NCBI RefSeq assembly: GCF_036655075.1
Contig: NZ_JAVVQU010000001.1
Location: forward strand, 62,001 to 126,000
Reading direction: 5' to 3'
DNA from: Holtiella sp036655075
GTDB lineage: Bacteria; Bacillota; Clostridia; Lachnospirales; Cellulosilyticaceae
Length of the DNA stretch: 64,000 nt
The position numbers and the translations under genes were made by a program. Shown here piece after piece: positions 53,627 to 62,941 of this stretch; within the stretch, counting starts at the first letter, position 1, and every line of letters starts with the position of its first letter. Under the pieces are notes generated by a model. That model did no database searches. It worked only from the letters and a program-made list of their open reading frames with translations, and was not told the DNA's origin.

Positions 53627-54303
53627 AATATTCATGTAATGTTGTCAAAGACTTATTACCGCTATATCATGATGAAGTATGTAGTAATGAAAGCATACAA
53701 ATTGTAACAGAACATTTACTAGAATGTGAAACGTGTAAAGCATACTATGAAATGATGAAGGAGCCAAATCAAATGTTTACAGAAATAAGTATAGAGGAAA
53801 AAGCAGATTTTCGTATGCTAAAGCACATCAAAAAGAAACTTCAAAGAGGAAAGATTATTACAGGTATAGTTTCACTTGGGATAGGAATATCTCTAGTATT
53901 AGGAATTTTCAAATTTATGAATGGTTATATAGTTCCTATAGACTATAGCCAAGAAAATATTAGAGTAGAAGAAGAAAATGGAGTGCTTCATGCCTATACT
54001 ACAGGTGATTTAATTTATAATTTAAATAAGAAAGTAATTCAAGATGGAGATAAAAATAATTTATATTTTTACGGTGCTACAACCGCTGCACAAAAATATC
54101 TAGTTCCTAATCGTACCGAAACTAAAAGATATACATTAGAATATACTGATACTATTTTAAATAAAGAGCAAACATTGTATAGTATAGATAATGTCTATTA
54201 TTTGGTTGAAAATTATACTGAATTAGATGGTTTATTGGATGATAAATTAAATGATACACTAAATAATGCGATTCTTTTATGGAGTGCAAACGAAATAAAA
54301 TAA
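53623..54303 (+). CDS. zinc-finger (zf-HC2) anti-sigma factor
   Basis: 226 residues. The N-terminal anti-sigma zinc motif HxxxCxxC is EHLLECETC (about 30-38), followed by a single membrane helix (GIVSLGIGISLVLGIFKF, about 80-100) and an extracytoplasmic domain of about 125 residues without a known domain. It would hold the sigma factor at the membrane until the outer domain or the zinc site senses a signal. It overlaps the sigma gene by 4 bases. Confidence 0.88.
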   Translation: MKYSCNVVKDLLPLYHDEVCSNESIQIVTEHLLECETCKAYYEMMKEPNQMFTEISIEEKADFRMLKHIKKKLQRGKIITGIVSLGIGISLVLGIFKFMNGYIVPIDYSQENIRVEEENGVLHAYTTGDLIYNLNKKVIQDGDKNNLYFYGATTAAQKYLVPNRTETKRYTLEYTDTILNKEQTLYSIDNVYYLVENYTELDGLLDDKLNDTLNNAILLWSANEIK

Positions 54304-54326
54304 TCGGAATAACTTAAGGAGAAATT

Positions 54327-54914
54327 ATGTCATATCTATTAAAAGTTAAACAGTACGAGAAATCCTATGATATAGGTGTTTTTGAAACAGAAGAATCAAT
54401 ATGTAAACTTATTGAAAGTATTCCTTTTGTAAAAAAAGAAGTTATTTCAAATGGGTATATAAATTATTCTATGAAATTTGAAGATTTACCTGACTACTAT
54501 GAATTAGATTATAATCATTATATATATGTTATTTCAAAGTTTTCATTTATACCCAATGAAGATGAAATATATTTTGAATGGAGTAAAATTCATCTTTGGG
54601 ATGAAAAAGTAGCTATGAAAAAGACATTTATAGAGGCAGACATAACGGTAGATGCCTATAGTTTTCCCAATAATGAAGTTACCGATTATATAGAAAAACG
54701 CGAAGAATTGTATAAAGAAACAGAAAAGTATTATAAAACTAAAGGATTGCAAGTTAGAAGAAATGCCCTTGGATCTCAAGATGGCGAATATGTTGAACTT
54801 TTAAATGCTTCAATACTGTATTTGCTTGATCCTAGCGCTGTAGATATTTGGAAAGAATCGGGAAATATAGAAGAATTTTTAGATAAGTATAAAAAGTTTT
54901 TAGATGATATTTAA
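54327..54914 (+). CDS. hypothetical protein downstream of the ECF pair
   Basis: 195 residues, acidic and rich in Tyr, Lys and Glu, no signal peptide and no membrane segment. It begins MSYLLKVKQYEKSYDIGVFE. I recognise no domain; a helical C-terminal half (YIEKREELYKETEKYYK) follows a beta-rich first half. It has AAGGAG before its ATG and lies 23 bases behind the anti-sigma gene, so it is probably in the same operon. A cytosolic effector or immunity-like protein is conceivable but not shown. Confidence 0.7.
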   Translation: MSYLLKVKQYEKSYDIGVFETEESICKLIESIPFVKKEVISNGYINYSMKFEDLPDYYELDYNHYIYVISKFSFIPNEDEIYFEWSKIHLWDEKVAMKKTFIEADITVDAYSFPNNEVTDYIEKREELYKETEKYYKTKGLQVRRNALGSQDGEYVELLNASILYLLDPSAVDIWKESGNIEEFLDKYKKFLDDI

Positions 54915-54952
54915 CTCACCTTTCTATTTTACTTCCACGCTTCTACCCCTTT

Positions 54953-55660
54953 TCATATGGCTAGACATACTGCTAGCACATAAATTTGTTCAATTTGAAT
55001 ATTAGACTCCCTTTGAAGCACGCGAATACATTCTCTTACTGTACTTCCTGTCGTGTAGATATCATCAATCAGTGCAATCTTTACAGACGTCTCACAGAAA
55101 GTATGTGTACGCATCTTGATGGCACCTCGAATATTTTTCGCCCGCTCTTCCTTCTTACAAGCTGACTGTGGCTTGGTGTCATGACTTCTTGCAAGCACAT
55201 CCCATACTGGAATATGTGTACGCTTTGCCACTTCGTCTGCTAAGTCTAACGCTTGGTTGAAACCTCTATCCAAATACCTATGTCTGGCAATAGGTATGGG
55301 AATCAAATAGTCTATCTCTAAATGCTCAGCTTGAATAAAGGTAGAGAGTAAAGCACCATAGCCTTTTGCATATTTTCTGATCCCTGTATATTTCCATCTT
55401 AATACACTTTCTTTGTACAAGTCAATATAAGGAAAAAGTGCCCTTACACAAGTCACTTGTGCAGGCACTTCGTTACAATAGCCGCATGCCCCTGTGTTGG
55501 TCGCATAAGGCTTCCCACACTTTGGACAGACGTCTCTTACAAGTAAGCCTGTCTCACAGCTTGGACATAACCCACATGCTTCATTCCCTTCTAACAAACA
55601 ACCACACACCATACACTTGTCTGGACAAAGCCATGCCTTAAGCGTTTCTAAAGACAACAT
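54953..55660 (-). CDS. comF: ComF family protein (phosphoribosyltransferase-like)
   Basis: 235 residues. A cysteine-rich N-terminus (CMVCGCLL, CPSC, CPKCGKPY, CGYC) forms one or two zinc ribbons; the C-terminal type-I phosphoribosyltransferase fold carries the PRPP loop IALIDDIYTTGSTV. ComF relatives take part in DNA uptake and related DNA transactions, although the biochemical role is unsettled. A late competence helicase (ComFA) is not adjacent; instead it follows recD2 by about 170 bases on the same strand. Confidence 0.92.
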   Translation of the reverse strand: MLSLETLKAWLCPDKCMVCGCLLEGNEACGLCPSCETGLLVRDVCPKCGKPYATNTGACGYCNEVPAQVTCVRALFPYIDLYKESVLRWKYTGIRKYAKGYGALLSTFIQAEHLEIDYLIPIPIARHRYLDRGFNQALDLADEVAKRTHIPVWDVLARSHDTKPQSACKKEERAKNIRGAIKMRTHTFCETSVKIALIDDIYTTGSTVRECIRVLQRESNIQIEQIYVLAVCLAI

Positions 55661-55833
55661 TAATCCCTCACTTACATTTTATATTGGTTAGACTCCTGTC
55701 ATGCTTCTTAGTCTATACAGAAATCTGATTGTCTACTGGATGTAAGTCTCTTGTTGTTATTTTCTCTTATAAGTATGATGGTATTTCCTTATTTTTAAAC
55801 CTTCTATTTAAAATAATCATTGGCGTACCACTT

Positions 55834-58068
55834 TTAAATCAGTTGTTGTAAATGAATGCCCAAGCTAGAGTATCTTTCTACTTCTCTATTGTTTTCAATC
55901 ATACGATTGACAGTCTCTTTTACCCCTACGATGACAACCATTTTCTTGGCTCTTGTTACAGCTGTGTAAAGTAAGTTACGACTCAGCAACATAGGTGGCC
56001 CACTATGAATGGGTAAGATGACTACAGGGTACTCACTTCCTTGAGACTTATGAATGGTCACAGCATAGGCAAGTTCTAGCTCGTCTAGTTGATTGAACTC
56101 ATACTCTACTGTCTTTTGGTCATCAAAGAGTACGGTCAATATCTCACGTCCTAAGTCCAGGTCTTTAATCATACCACAGTCACCATTGAACACTCCAATC
56201 CCTTCATCCAGTGGGTAGCCTGTAGGGGCATACACTTTCCACGGAGTATTGTAGTTATTCTTAATCTGCATTACCTTGTCTCCCACTCGGAAGATGGTAT
56301 CTCGGTATTCCTTCTCAATTTTCGCAGCCGAAGGCCCGTTCAAGGCACCTTGAAGTAACTTGTTCAGTTCATTGACGCCTAAAAGTCCTTTGCGCATAGG
56401 GGCTAAAACTTGAATATCTTTTAGGAAGTCTACCTTCTGAAACTTAGGAATACGGGTTGTAATTAACTCCACAATAGTCTCTTGGACTTGTTGTTGCACA
56501 CTACGATTCATAAAGAAGAAGTCCGTCCCTTTTTCATTGTTCACAGGTTCCTTCCCTTGGTTGATGCGGTGGGCATTCATAACAATAGCACTTTCCCTCG
56601 CCTGTCTAAAGATTTGAGTCAGACGTACCACTGGAAGACGCTCACTTTTTATCATATCTTTTAATACATTTCCAGCACCTACTGAAGGTAATTGGTCTGC
56701 ATCTCCAATAAGGATGAGACGTTGCCCTTCTTGTACTGCTTCTAAAAGGGCATACATTAAGTTGACATCTACCATAGACATTTCATCAATGATGACTACA
56801 TCTGCTTCTAGTGGGTTCTCATCGTTACGATTGAACATCTGCCTATTACTATCTTCCTTGAGATAGCCAATTTCTAGTAATCTATGAATTGTCTGTGCCT
56901 TCATTTCAGTAGCTTCACTCATACGCTTGGCTGCACGCCCTGTTGGTGCCGCCAGTAAGACTTCCTCATTGGCTTTTTCTAACATGTGCAAGATAGCCTT
57001 AATGGTGGTAGTCTTACCTGTACCCGGTCCCCCTGTGAGTATAGTAACGCCATGCATAAGTACATAGCGCACAGCTTCTCTTTGCTCTTCTACCAGTTCA
57101 ATAGAGAGTTCCTTCTGGGTTTGTTTCAGCTCTTTATCAAAGTCAAAAGGCATTTCCTTGTCGTAAGTGGCTGCAAGATCTATAAGCTTTCTTGCAATTT
57201 TTAGTTCACAATGATACAGTCTGCTTAAAAAGACACAGGCTATCTGATTATAATTTTTCACAAGAATGGCCTTCTGTATGATAAGTTCACTCATGGCATG
57301 GTCTACAAAATCTTCAGGCACGCCTAGAAGTTGCAAACTTTTCTCCACTAAAATATCCCTCGGCATATAGGTATGCCCTTCCATTGAGAAGTTATTAAGG
57401 AGATATAAAATGCCTGTCTTGATACGCTGTGGGTCACTCTTATCAATTCCTATTTGAGCTGCAATCTCATCGGCTTTCTTGAAGCCTATTCCAAAGATGT
57501 CTTCTGCTAACCGATAAGGATTGGTTTTAATGACTTCTATCGTCTTGTCCTTATACCGTTTGTAGATTTTGATGGCATAGGTAGGTGTAATCCCAAACTC
57601 TTGCAGCACCAACATGGCATTACGTAACTCATGTTGAGCGCGGAATACCTCACCAATCTCTACTGCCTTCTTGTCGCTAATCCCTTGGATTTGAGCAAGC
57701 ACCGTTGGCTCACTTTCAATAATACGAAAAGTATCTAGCCCAAAGTGCTTCACAATTTTCTTAGCAGTCTTTGGCCCTATTCCTTTAATGGCACCAGATG
57801 CTAAATACCTTTCTATACCTTGTACAGTCTTTGGAATACTTCTTTCAAAAGTATCCACCTTTAGTTGTTTACCATAGACAGGGTGGGTAGCCCATTGACC
57901 TACAATACGTATTTCCTCACCAGGATGAGCACCAAGCAGATTGCCAACGCAAGATACTTCTTCTCCTTCATATTCAATTGTACATACTGTATATCCATTT
58001 TCTTCATTTTGGTATATGATGTCGTCTACAACACCTTCAATGACTATTTGTTCTTCCAATTCATCCAC
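55834..58068 (-). CDS. recD2: RecD2 family ATP-dependent DNA helicase
   Basis: 744 residues. The N-terminal region (about 1-320), with helix-hairpin-helix segments such as IKGIGPKTAKKIVKHFG, is typical of RecD2, which lacks RecBC partners. The SF1B core has Walker A TGGPGTGKTTTI, motif II IIDEMSMVD, motif III GDADQLPSVGAG, and motif VI-type AVTIHKSQGSEY and YTAVTRAKK. RecD2 moves 5' to 3' and aids replication-fork maintenance and mismatch or recombination repair. The GTG start at 58068 lies 12 bases after the small upstream gene. Confidence 0.96.
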   Translation of the reverse strand: MDELEEQIVIEGVVDDIIYQNEENGYTVCTIEYEGEEVSCVGNLLGAHPGEEIRIVGQWATHPVYGKQLKVDTFERSIPKTVQGIERYLASGAIKGIGPKTAKKIVKHFGLDTFRIIESEPTVLAQIQGISDKKAVEIGEVFRAQHELRNAMLVLQEFGITPTYAIKIYKRYKDKTIEVIKTNPYRLAEDIFGIGFKKADEIAAQIGIDKSDPQRIKTGILYLLNNFSMEGHTYMPRDILVEKSLQLLGVPEDFVDHAMSELIIQKAILVKNYNQIACVFLSRLYHCELKIARKLIDLAATYDKEMPFDFDKELKQTQKELSIELVEEQREAVRYVLMHGVTILTGGPGTGKTTTIKAILHMLEKANEEVLLAAPTGRAAKRMSEATEMKAQTIHRLLEIGYLKEDSNRQMFNRNDENPLEADVVIIDEMSMVDVNLMYALLEAVQEGQRLILIGDADQLPSVGAGNVLKDMIKSERLPVVRLTQIFRQARESAIVMNAHRINQGKEPVNNEKGTDFFFMNRSVQQQVQETIVELITTRIPKFQKVDFLKDIQVLAPMRKGLLGVNELNKLLQGALNGPSAAKIEKEYRDTIFRVGDKVMQIKNNYNTPWKVYAPTGYPLDEGIGVFNGDCGMIKDLDLGREILTVLFDDQKTVEYEFNQLDELELAYAVTIHKSQGSEYPVVILPIHSGPPMLLSRNLLYTAVTRAKKMVVIVGVKETVNRMIENNREVERYSSLGIHLQQLI

Positions 58069-58079
58069 CCTATCCTTTA

Positions 58080-58421
58080 TTATTTCCTACGTATCAGTTC
58101 TAGCTGAATCTTCTCATCGTCATAGCCTATATTTGCTTCATCGATCATAGTTCCTACAAGCCCTAGCTCCTCTGAACTTTCAGTCTCACCAGCTAGCTCC
58201 CAGTAGTATTCTTCCATCTCACACTCTCTTGGATAGCTTAAAAAGCTTTGAAGTTTTTTGACACACAGCTTTAAGTCATCTAGTGCAATAGCCTCTACCG
58301 TAATCACTTCACGATCGACTAAGTTATCAACTTTTATATCTAAACTCCTTGCCTGATGTTCTAGGAAAAAAGTTGTTAATTCATCTACCATTTTGGATAT
58401 TTTCTTTACTTCATGTCTCAC
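58080..58421 (-). CDS. small protein of unknown function
   Basis: 113 residues, predicted helical and acidic, beginning RHEVKKISKMVDELTTFFLE after the initiator and containing LDDLKLCVKKLQSFLSYPRE. The GTG start overlaps the end of the DUF1576 gene in a GTGA junction; GGAG lies 8 bases upstream. It precedes recD2 by 12 bases, so all three are one transcript. I do not recognise a named family; the coupling suggests a conserved cytosolic partner rather than chance. Confidence 0.75.
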   Translation of the reverse strand: MRHEVKKISKMVDELTTFFLEHQARSLDIKVDNLVDREVITVEAIALDDLKLCVKKLQSFLSYPRECEMEEYYWELAGETESSEELGLVGTMIDEANIGYDDEKIQLELIRRK

Positions 58422-59689
58422 GATTTATTCTCCTTCTTAAATGCATCAATAATCGGAATTAAAACAGCAGCAATAATGCCCCCTGACAAACCATTGTTGT
58501 ATAAAACGATTCCCCCATGTAATGCACCGACATTTTGTATAAAAGTAGCGTGTAATACACCTGCAAGTATTCCCCATAACGCGCCATATTCTCCTGCTAT
58601 TGGTGCAAGGGTTGTTCCAAATAAAGCTGAAATAATAAGTGTAGAGGTGGGTGCATCGACGCCAAACAATTGCCACCCCAACAAAACACCCAGTACAATC
58701 GGCCATACATTCATCGGATGCTTACCAAAACTTCCAAATCCTATGACAGTAAACATAGCTGCCACAGTTGGACCATTAAAATGTCCATCTAATGAAAGGA
58801 CAAAACCAATACACAAGAGCCCTAATATACCCATATTAACTAAGCTTAAGCCAAAGCCATCTTGCTTAATCATATCTGTTACAATTCTCCCTGAATGCCC
58901 AAGCAATCGCCTGTAGCCCTTAAATGTCTTCTCATTTATACGATAGCCCACTCCAATTAAGACTATGCAGTATAGTACAAAAAAGGTTACTAAACGCCAA
59001 TCATTGTAAGTAAGCAACGAACTATTACTCTCTACAAAAATACTGGACTCATCAATAATTGAATAGACAATCATCCCAACAAATCCCGCTGCCGTTCCCA
59101 TATTATATAAATTGTATCCAGCATGAAGGGTAACGATATGCGATGATACAGTCGGCATAATGAAACCTATAAATCCACCAACTACTGCCATAATAATAAT
59201 ACCGTATATCATATTATGCGACATACTTTCTCCAATAAGGCTTACCAGTGGACTCAAAGCAGTTGAAAACATATTAATAATGACTACGTTTTTATAAGGC
59301 ATTTGATGATACTTGCTGTAGAGGTATCCCCCTAGGTAAAAAGGCCATATGTTAAACAGGTTCTTTCCCATAAAGCTAAATCCAGCGAGTAAAAAGAGGG
59401 CTGCAATAATCACACCATTCGGCTTAAAGTCTAGCCTTCTAAGCAACCATAAGTTAATGAATATAACACTTGCGGCATTTAATAAGGTTGCGCCAACACC
59501 TGCTATCAACAAATAATCTGTTAGTAAAATATCATTTGCTTTATAAATAAGCGCTATACCTTCTAAAAGTTCTACTGGACTTGCTACGATAAAAGCACAT
59601 ATCAACATGGCAAGTGGAAGGATATAGAGTACGTTATACATGGTACTACTTGATACTTCTTTCCGTCTCGTAATCTTAATCGTATTCAT
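58418..59689 (-). CDS. DUF1576 family membrane protein
   Basis: 423 residues, about 10-12 hydrophobic helices arranged in two similar halves: each has a GF.FMGKNLFNIWP / GFGSFGKHPMNVWP stretch followed by a glycine-rich helix, suggesting an internal duplication as in transporters. It is a DUF1576 member by overall resemblance; function unknown. AAAGGAG precedes the ATG. It is first in the operon with the small protein, recD2 and perhaps comF. Confidence 0.85.
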   Translation of the reverse strand: MNTIKITRRKEVSSSTMYNVLYILPLAMLICAFIVASPVELLEGIALIYKANDILLTDYLLIAGVGATLLNAASVIFINLWLLRRLDFKPNGVIIAALFLLAGFSFMGKNLFNIWPFYLGGYLYSKYHQMPYKNVVIINMFSTALSPLVSLIGESMSHNMIYGIIIMAVVGGFIGFIMPTVSSHIVTLHAGYNLYNMGTAAGFVGMIVYSIIDESSIFVESNSSLLTYNDWRLVTFFVLYCIVLIGVGYRINEKTFKGYRRLLGHSGRIVTDMIKQDGFGLSLVNMGILGLLCIGFVLSLDGHFNGPTVAAMFTVIGFGSFGKHPMNVWPIVLGVLLGWQLFGVDAPTSTLIISALFGTTLAPIAGEYGALWGILAGVLHATFIQNVGALHGGIVLYNNGLSGGIIAAVLIPIIDAFKKENKS

Positions 59690-59803
59690 GTAAGCTCCTT
59701 TTTGTCTTTTGTTAGTCTCTTTATTTTATCATATATCCTAAAACATGATAACCCTCTCTTAGTACTACGCAAGCTCTATTCATCCGCTCAAGCAATTGTG
59801 TAC

Positions 59804-59837
59804 ACAACAAAAGGCCTACTTCCCCAAGTAGACCTTT
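59804..59837 (-). terminator. terminator behind metK
   Basis: A 12-bp stem with one mismatch (59810-59821 and 59826-59837), CCCC/GGGG loop and TTTTG tail on the minus strand, 52 bases past the metK stop. Confidence 0.75.
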
Positions 59838-59888
59838 CTTTTCCCATATTATTATCCTATATGTTTTAACCGTAAGGCTTAAAACCGA

Positions 59889-61079
59889 TTAGTTAAGTGC
59901 TGCTTTTTTAAGTGCCTCTACTTTATCTGTTTGTTCCCATGGAAGGTTTACATCTGTACGACCAAAGTGTCCGTAAGCTGCTGTTTGTTTGTAAATAGGT
60001 CTTCTAAGGTCAAGCATTTTGATAATCCCTGCTGGACGAAGGTCAAAGTTTGCTCTTACGATTTCTACAAGTCTTTCATCACTTACAACACCTGTATCAT
60101 GTGTGTTGATTAAGATTGAAACAGGATGTGCTACACCAATTGCATAAGCCAGTTCGATTTCACATCTTTTTGCAAGACCTGCTGCTACAATGTTTTTTGC
60201 TACATAGCGTGCTGCATAAGCTGCTGAACGGTCTACTTTTGTTGGATCTTTTCCTGAGAAAGCACCGCCGCCATGACTTGCATATCCACCGTAAGTATCT
60301 ACGATAATTTTACGACCTGTAAGACCTGAATCACCTACTGGACCACCGATTACGAAACGTCCTGTTGGGTTGATGAAGTATTTTGTGCTTTCATCTAAGA
60401 GCTCAGCTGGAATAACTGGTTTAATAACATATTCCATAAGGTCTTTGTGGATTTGTTCTTGTGAAACTTCTTCGGCATGTTGTGTAGAAATAACAACTGC
60501 ATCTACTCTCACTACTGTATCGCCATCGTACTCTACAGTTACTTGAGTTTTACCATCTGGGCGAAGGTAGTTCAGTGTACCATTTTTACGTACTTCTGTA
60601 AGACGACGTGATAATTTATGTGCTAAAGAAATTGGCATTGGCATAAGCTCTTCGGTTTCATCACAGGCAAAACCAAACATCATTCCTTGGTCTCCGGCCC
60701 CTGTTGCTTCAATATCTTCTTCTGCCATTTCATTGTTTCTTTTTTCAAGTGCTGTATCGACACCCATTGCAATATCTGGAGATTGCTCATCAAGTGCTAC
60801 CATCACACCACAACTGTTGCCATCAAAACCAAAGCTTGGGTTGTTGTAACCAATTTCATTAATTGTGTCACGGGCAATCTTATTGATGTCTACGTAACAA
60901 CTTGTTGTAACTTCTCCCATAACAAGTACTAGACCTGTTGTAACTGCTGTCTCACACGCTACACGTGCTTGTGGGTCTTGTGCATAAATTGCATCTAAAA
61001 CTGAATCTGAAATCTGGTCAGCAATCTTGTCTGGATGCCCTTCTGTCACTGATTCTGATGTAAATAATCTTCTTGCCAT
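59889..61079 (-). CDS. metK: S-adenosylmethionine synthetase
   Basis: 396 residues from the ATG at 61079 behind AGGAGG; an in-frame TTG two codons upstream is a less likely start. It makes SAM from Met and ATP. Motifs are ESVTEGHPDKIADQISD, the pyrophosphate loop GAGDQGMMFGFA and the P-loop-like GGGAFSGKDPTKVDRS. Expression is controlled by the SAM-I riboswitch in its leader. Confidence 0.98.
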   Translation of the reverse strand: MARRLFTSESVTEGHPDKIADQISDSVLDAIYAQDPQARVACETAVTTGLVLVMGEVTTSCYVDINKIARDTINEIGYNNPSFGFDGNSCGVMVALDEQSPDIAMGVDTALEKRNNEMAEEDIEATGAGDQGMMFGFACDETEELMPMPISLAHKLSRRLTEVRKNGTLNYLRPDGKTQVTVEYDGDTVVRVDAVVISTQHAEEVSQEQIHKDLMEYVIKPVIPAELLDESTKYFINPTGRFVIGGPVGDSGLTGRKIIVDTYGGYASHGGGAFSGKDPTKVDRSAAYAARYVAKNIVAAGLAKRCEIELAYAIGVAHPVSILINTHDTGVVSDERLVEIVRANFDLRPAGIIKMLDLRRPIYKQTAAYGHFGRTDVNLPWEQTDKVEALKKAALN

Positions 61080-61162
61080 TTTCAAAATCCTCCTTTAATA
61101 TGTTTTAGTTTTAACATAAGCGATGTATTTAAAGGTTCGATGGTTGAATGCGTAATTTGTTG

Positions 61163-61194
61163 AAAAAAATAAAGGCCTCGAAAAACGAGGCCTT
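61163..61194 (-). terminator. riboswitch-controlled terminator before metK
   Basis: A 9-bp GC-rich perfect stem (61172-61180 and 61186-61194), 5-base loop and a T-rich tail (61163-61171) lie between the aptamer and metK. SAM binding should favour this hairpin and stop transcription. Confidence 0.93.
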
Positions 61195-61222
61195 GTGTAC
61201 TTTATCGTAAATACGATACATC

Positions 61223-61320
61223 CTCATCTTACAAGTGCTGTGCACTTGTGGGAATTGGCACCCGCTATACGCTGGTTGCCGGGTTTCGTAGGGCCCTGTC
61301 CCTCCACCTCTCTGGATAAG
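61223..61320 (-). ncRNA. SAM-I (S-box) riboswitch aptamer
   Basis: The transcript has the S-box signature in order: CTTATCCAGAGAGGTGGAGG, GAC, CCCTACGAAACCCGGCAACC, GGTGCCAATTCC and GATGAG. CTTATC and GATGAG close stem P1. The variable P4 arm (CACAAGTGCACAGCACTTG-type) is short. With the following terminator it forms an OFF switch for metK. Confidence 0.96.
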
Positions 61321-61351
61321 AATTACTCATCGCTATTTAATTGTTGACTTC

Positions 61352-61381
61352 ATTATATAAGCTAGTCCTTTTATTTGTCAA
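61352..61381 (-). promoter_or_regulatory. metK promoter
   Basis: Minus strand: perfect TTGACA, 18-base spacer, perfect TATAAT, so that transcription starts about 25 bases before the aptamer. Confidence 0.78.
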
Positions 61382-61386
61382 GCAAA

Positions 61387-61551
61387 TTATTTACTTAGTC
61401 GTTTGCACATCATGTCTGCAAGTCCTATACCGCCTGCTTCATCTTTCTTATAACCTGTTGTATTTACATTAGCTAAATCATTAGAAATAACCTCTAACTT
61501 TTTGGTTTATACATCTATGCCTGTCCCTACAATATAAAGACCTCTAATCAT
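61387..61551 (-). pseudogene. remnant of a flagellar basal-body rod gene (flhO/flhP type)
   Basis: The frame opens at an ATG overlapping the end of mbl and reads MIRGLYIVGTGIDV, a TAA stop at codon 15 where relatives have Gln, then TKKLEVISNDLANVNTTGYK, the unmistakable N-terminus of FlgF/FlgG-type rod proteins, KDEAGGIGLADMM and a stop at codon 55. About 200 further codons of the family are missing. In Bacillus mbl is followed by flhO and flhP, so this is the vestige of that gene. No other flagellar gene is nearby. Confidence 0.85.
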
Positions 61552-62557
61552 AGGCTCTGCTCTTTCTATTTTGCTTAGAGTATTTGTATTCTACAAATAG
61601 ACCTGTCCCTACTGCTACACAAGAAATAGCTTCATTTGCAATCACTGCATTAATCCCTACTCTTTGTGTAATCAGTTTATCCAGTCCATAAATGAGGCTT
61701 CCTCCTCCTGTTAAAACAATGCCTCTATCAAATATATCGGCAGCAAGTTCTGGAGGTGTAGACTCAAGTACAACATGTACAGCATTTACAATCTCGTCAA
61801 TCGGTTGAGCCAAGGCGTCTAGCATCTCATCGGAAGATAAAACAATATGTTTTGGTAGCCCAGAAACTAAGTTGCGCCCCTTAGCTGTCATCTCAATTGG
61901 AAAATCACGTTTATAGGCAGATCCAATATTTTTCTTAATCTCTTCAGCCGTACCTTCTCCAATAAGTAAATTATGTCTTTTACGCAAATATACCATAATC
62001 GCTTCATCGAAATTATCGCCTGCTACTTTAATAGACTTTTTCACAACAGCACCACCTAAGGAAATAACAGCAATATCTGCCGTTCCTCCTCCAATGTCTA
62101 CAATCATACTTCCACATGGTCTACTAATATCAATTCCCGCTCCAATAGCAGCCGCAATAGGCTCTTCTATAACATCTACTTTTCTAGCCCCAGCTTGTCT
62201 TGTTGCATCTTCTACCGCACGTTTTTCTACTTCTGTTACCCCACTTGGTACACATACTGCAATACGCGGTTTAATCAATCTTGGACCAATTGCCTTATGA
62301 ATAAAATACTTAAGCATTTTTTCTGTTGCATCACAATCATCAATAACCCCACGTCTAAGCGGTCTAATCGCCGTAATATTTTGTGGTGTACGCCCTAACA
62401 TAGCATGTGCTTCCTCTCCCACAGCAAGCACTTCATTCGTTCTATTATTAATAGCAATAATAGATGGCTCTTGTAATACTATCCCTTGACCTTTTATATA
62501 AATAAGAACAGAAGCTGTTCCTAAATCAATTCCAATGTCGGCTCCTCTTCCAAACAT
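61544..62557 (-). CDS. mbl: MreB/Mbl-family cell-shape protein
   Basis: 337 residues of the actin-like fold: ADIGIDLGTASVLIYIKGQG (phosphate 1), VIEEPIAAAIGAGIDI, IVDIGGGTADIAVISLGG (phosphate 2) and GIVLTGGGSLIYGLDKLI (adenosine). Filaments guide lateral wall synthesis. I call it Mbl by its position after spoIIID, as in Bacillus, not by sequence alone; the window holds no mreCD. The last codons overlap the flagellar remnant. Confidence 0.93.
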   Translation of the reverse strand: MFGRGADIGIDLGTASVLIYIKGQGIVLQEPSIIAINNRTNEVLAVGEEAHAMLGRTPQNITAIRPLRRGVIDDCDATEKMLKYFIHKAIGPRLIKPRIAVCVPSGVTEVEKRAVEDATRQAGARKVDVIEEPIAAAIGAGIDISRPCGSMIVDIGGGTADIAVISLGGAVVKKSIKVAGDNFDEAIMVYLRKRHNLLIGEGTAEEIKKNIGSAYKRDFPIEMTAKGRNLVSGLPKHIVLSSDEMLDALAQPIDEIVNAVHVVLESTPPELAADIFDRGIVLTGGGSLIYGLDKLITQRVGINAVIANEAISCVAVGTGLFVEYKYSKQNRKSRAYD

Positions 62558-62686
62558 ATATTTTCTCCTTTACCTGTTGTCATTTTTCACCATAAAATTA
62601 CCTTCATTATACCTTAAACACCATTGTATTGCAAAGTAAATAGAGGTTGCCGCACCATAATCAGCACAACAGCCTCCTCTACCCAT

Positions 62687-62941
62687 CTATTTGATTAATC
62701 CTGAGTATTTTTCTTTTGTTGCTAGGCCACCTCTTAGGTGTCGTTCAGCTTTGTTAAGTTCTAAAACTTTCCTTGCTTCCATCGCAAGTTTTGGATTAAT
62801 TTTTTCTAATCGTTCTGTGACGTCTTTATGGACTGTACTTTTACTGATGCCAAACTTCTTGGCCGTTTCCCTTACTGTAGCATTGGAATTGATAATAAAC
62901 TTTGCAGCTTCAATGGCTCTTTCTTCGATATAAGGTTTCAA
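62687..62941 (-). CDS. spoIIID: sporulation transcription regulator SpoIIID
   Basis: 84 residues from a TTG at 62941 (KPYIEERAIEAAKFIINSNA after the initiator), 7 bases after AAGGGGGG. A longer in-frame start at 63007 adds 22 residues not seen in the family. The helix-turn-helix is TVRETAKKFGISKSTVHKDV, and the basic tail KAERHLRGGLATKEKY also contacts DNA. It directs mother-cell gene expression after engulfment begins. It shows that the organism is, or recently was, a spore former. Confidence 0.95.
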   Translation of the reverse strand: MKPYIEERAIEAAKFIINSNATVRETAKKFGISKSTVHKDVTERLEKINPKLAMEARKVLELNKAERHLRGGLATKEKYSGLIK

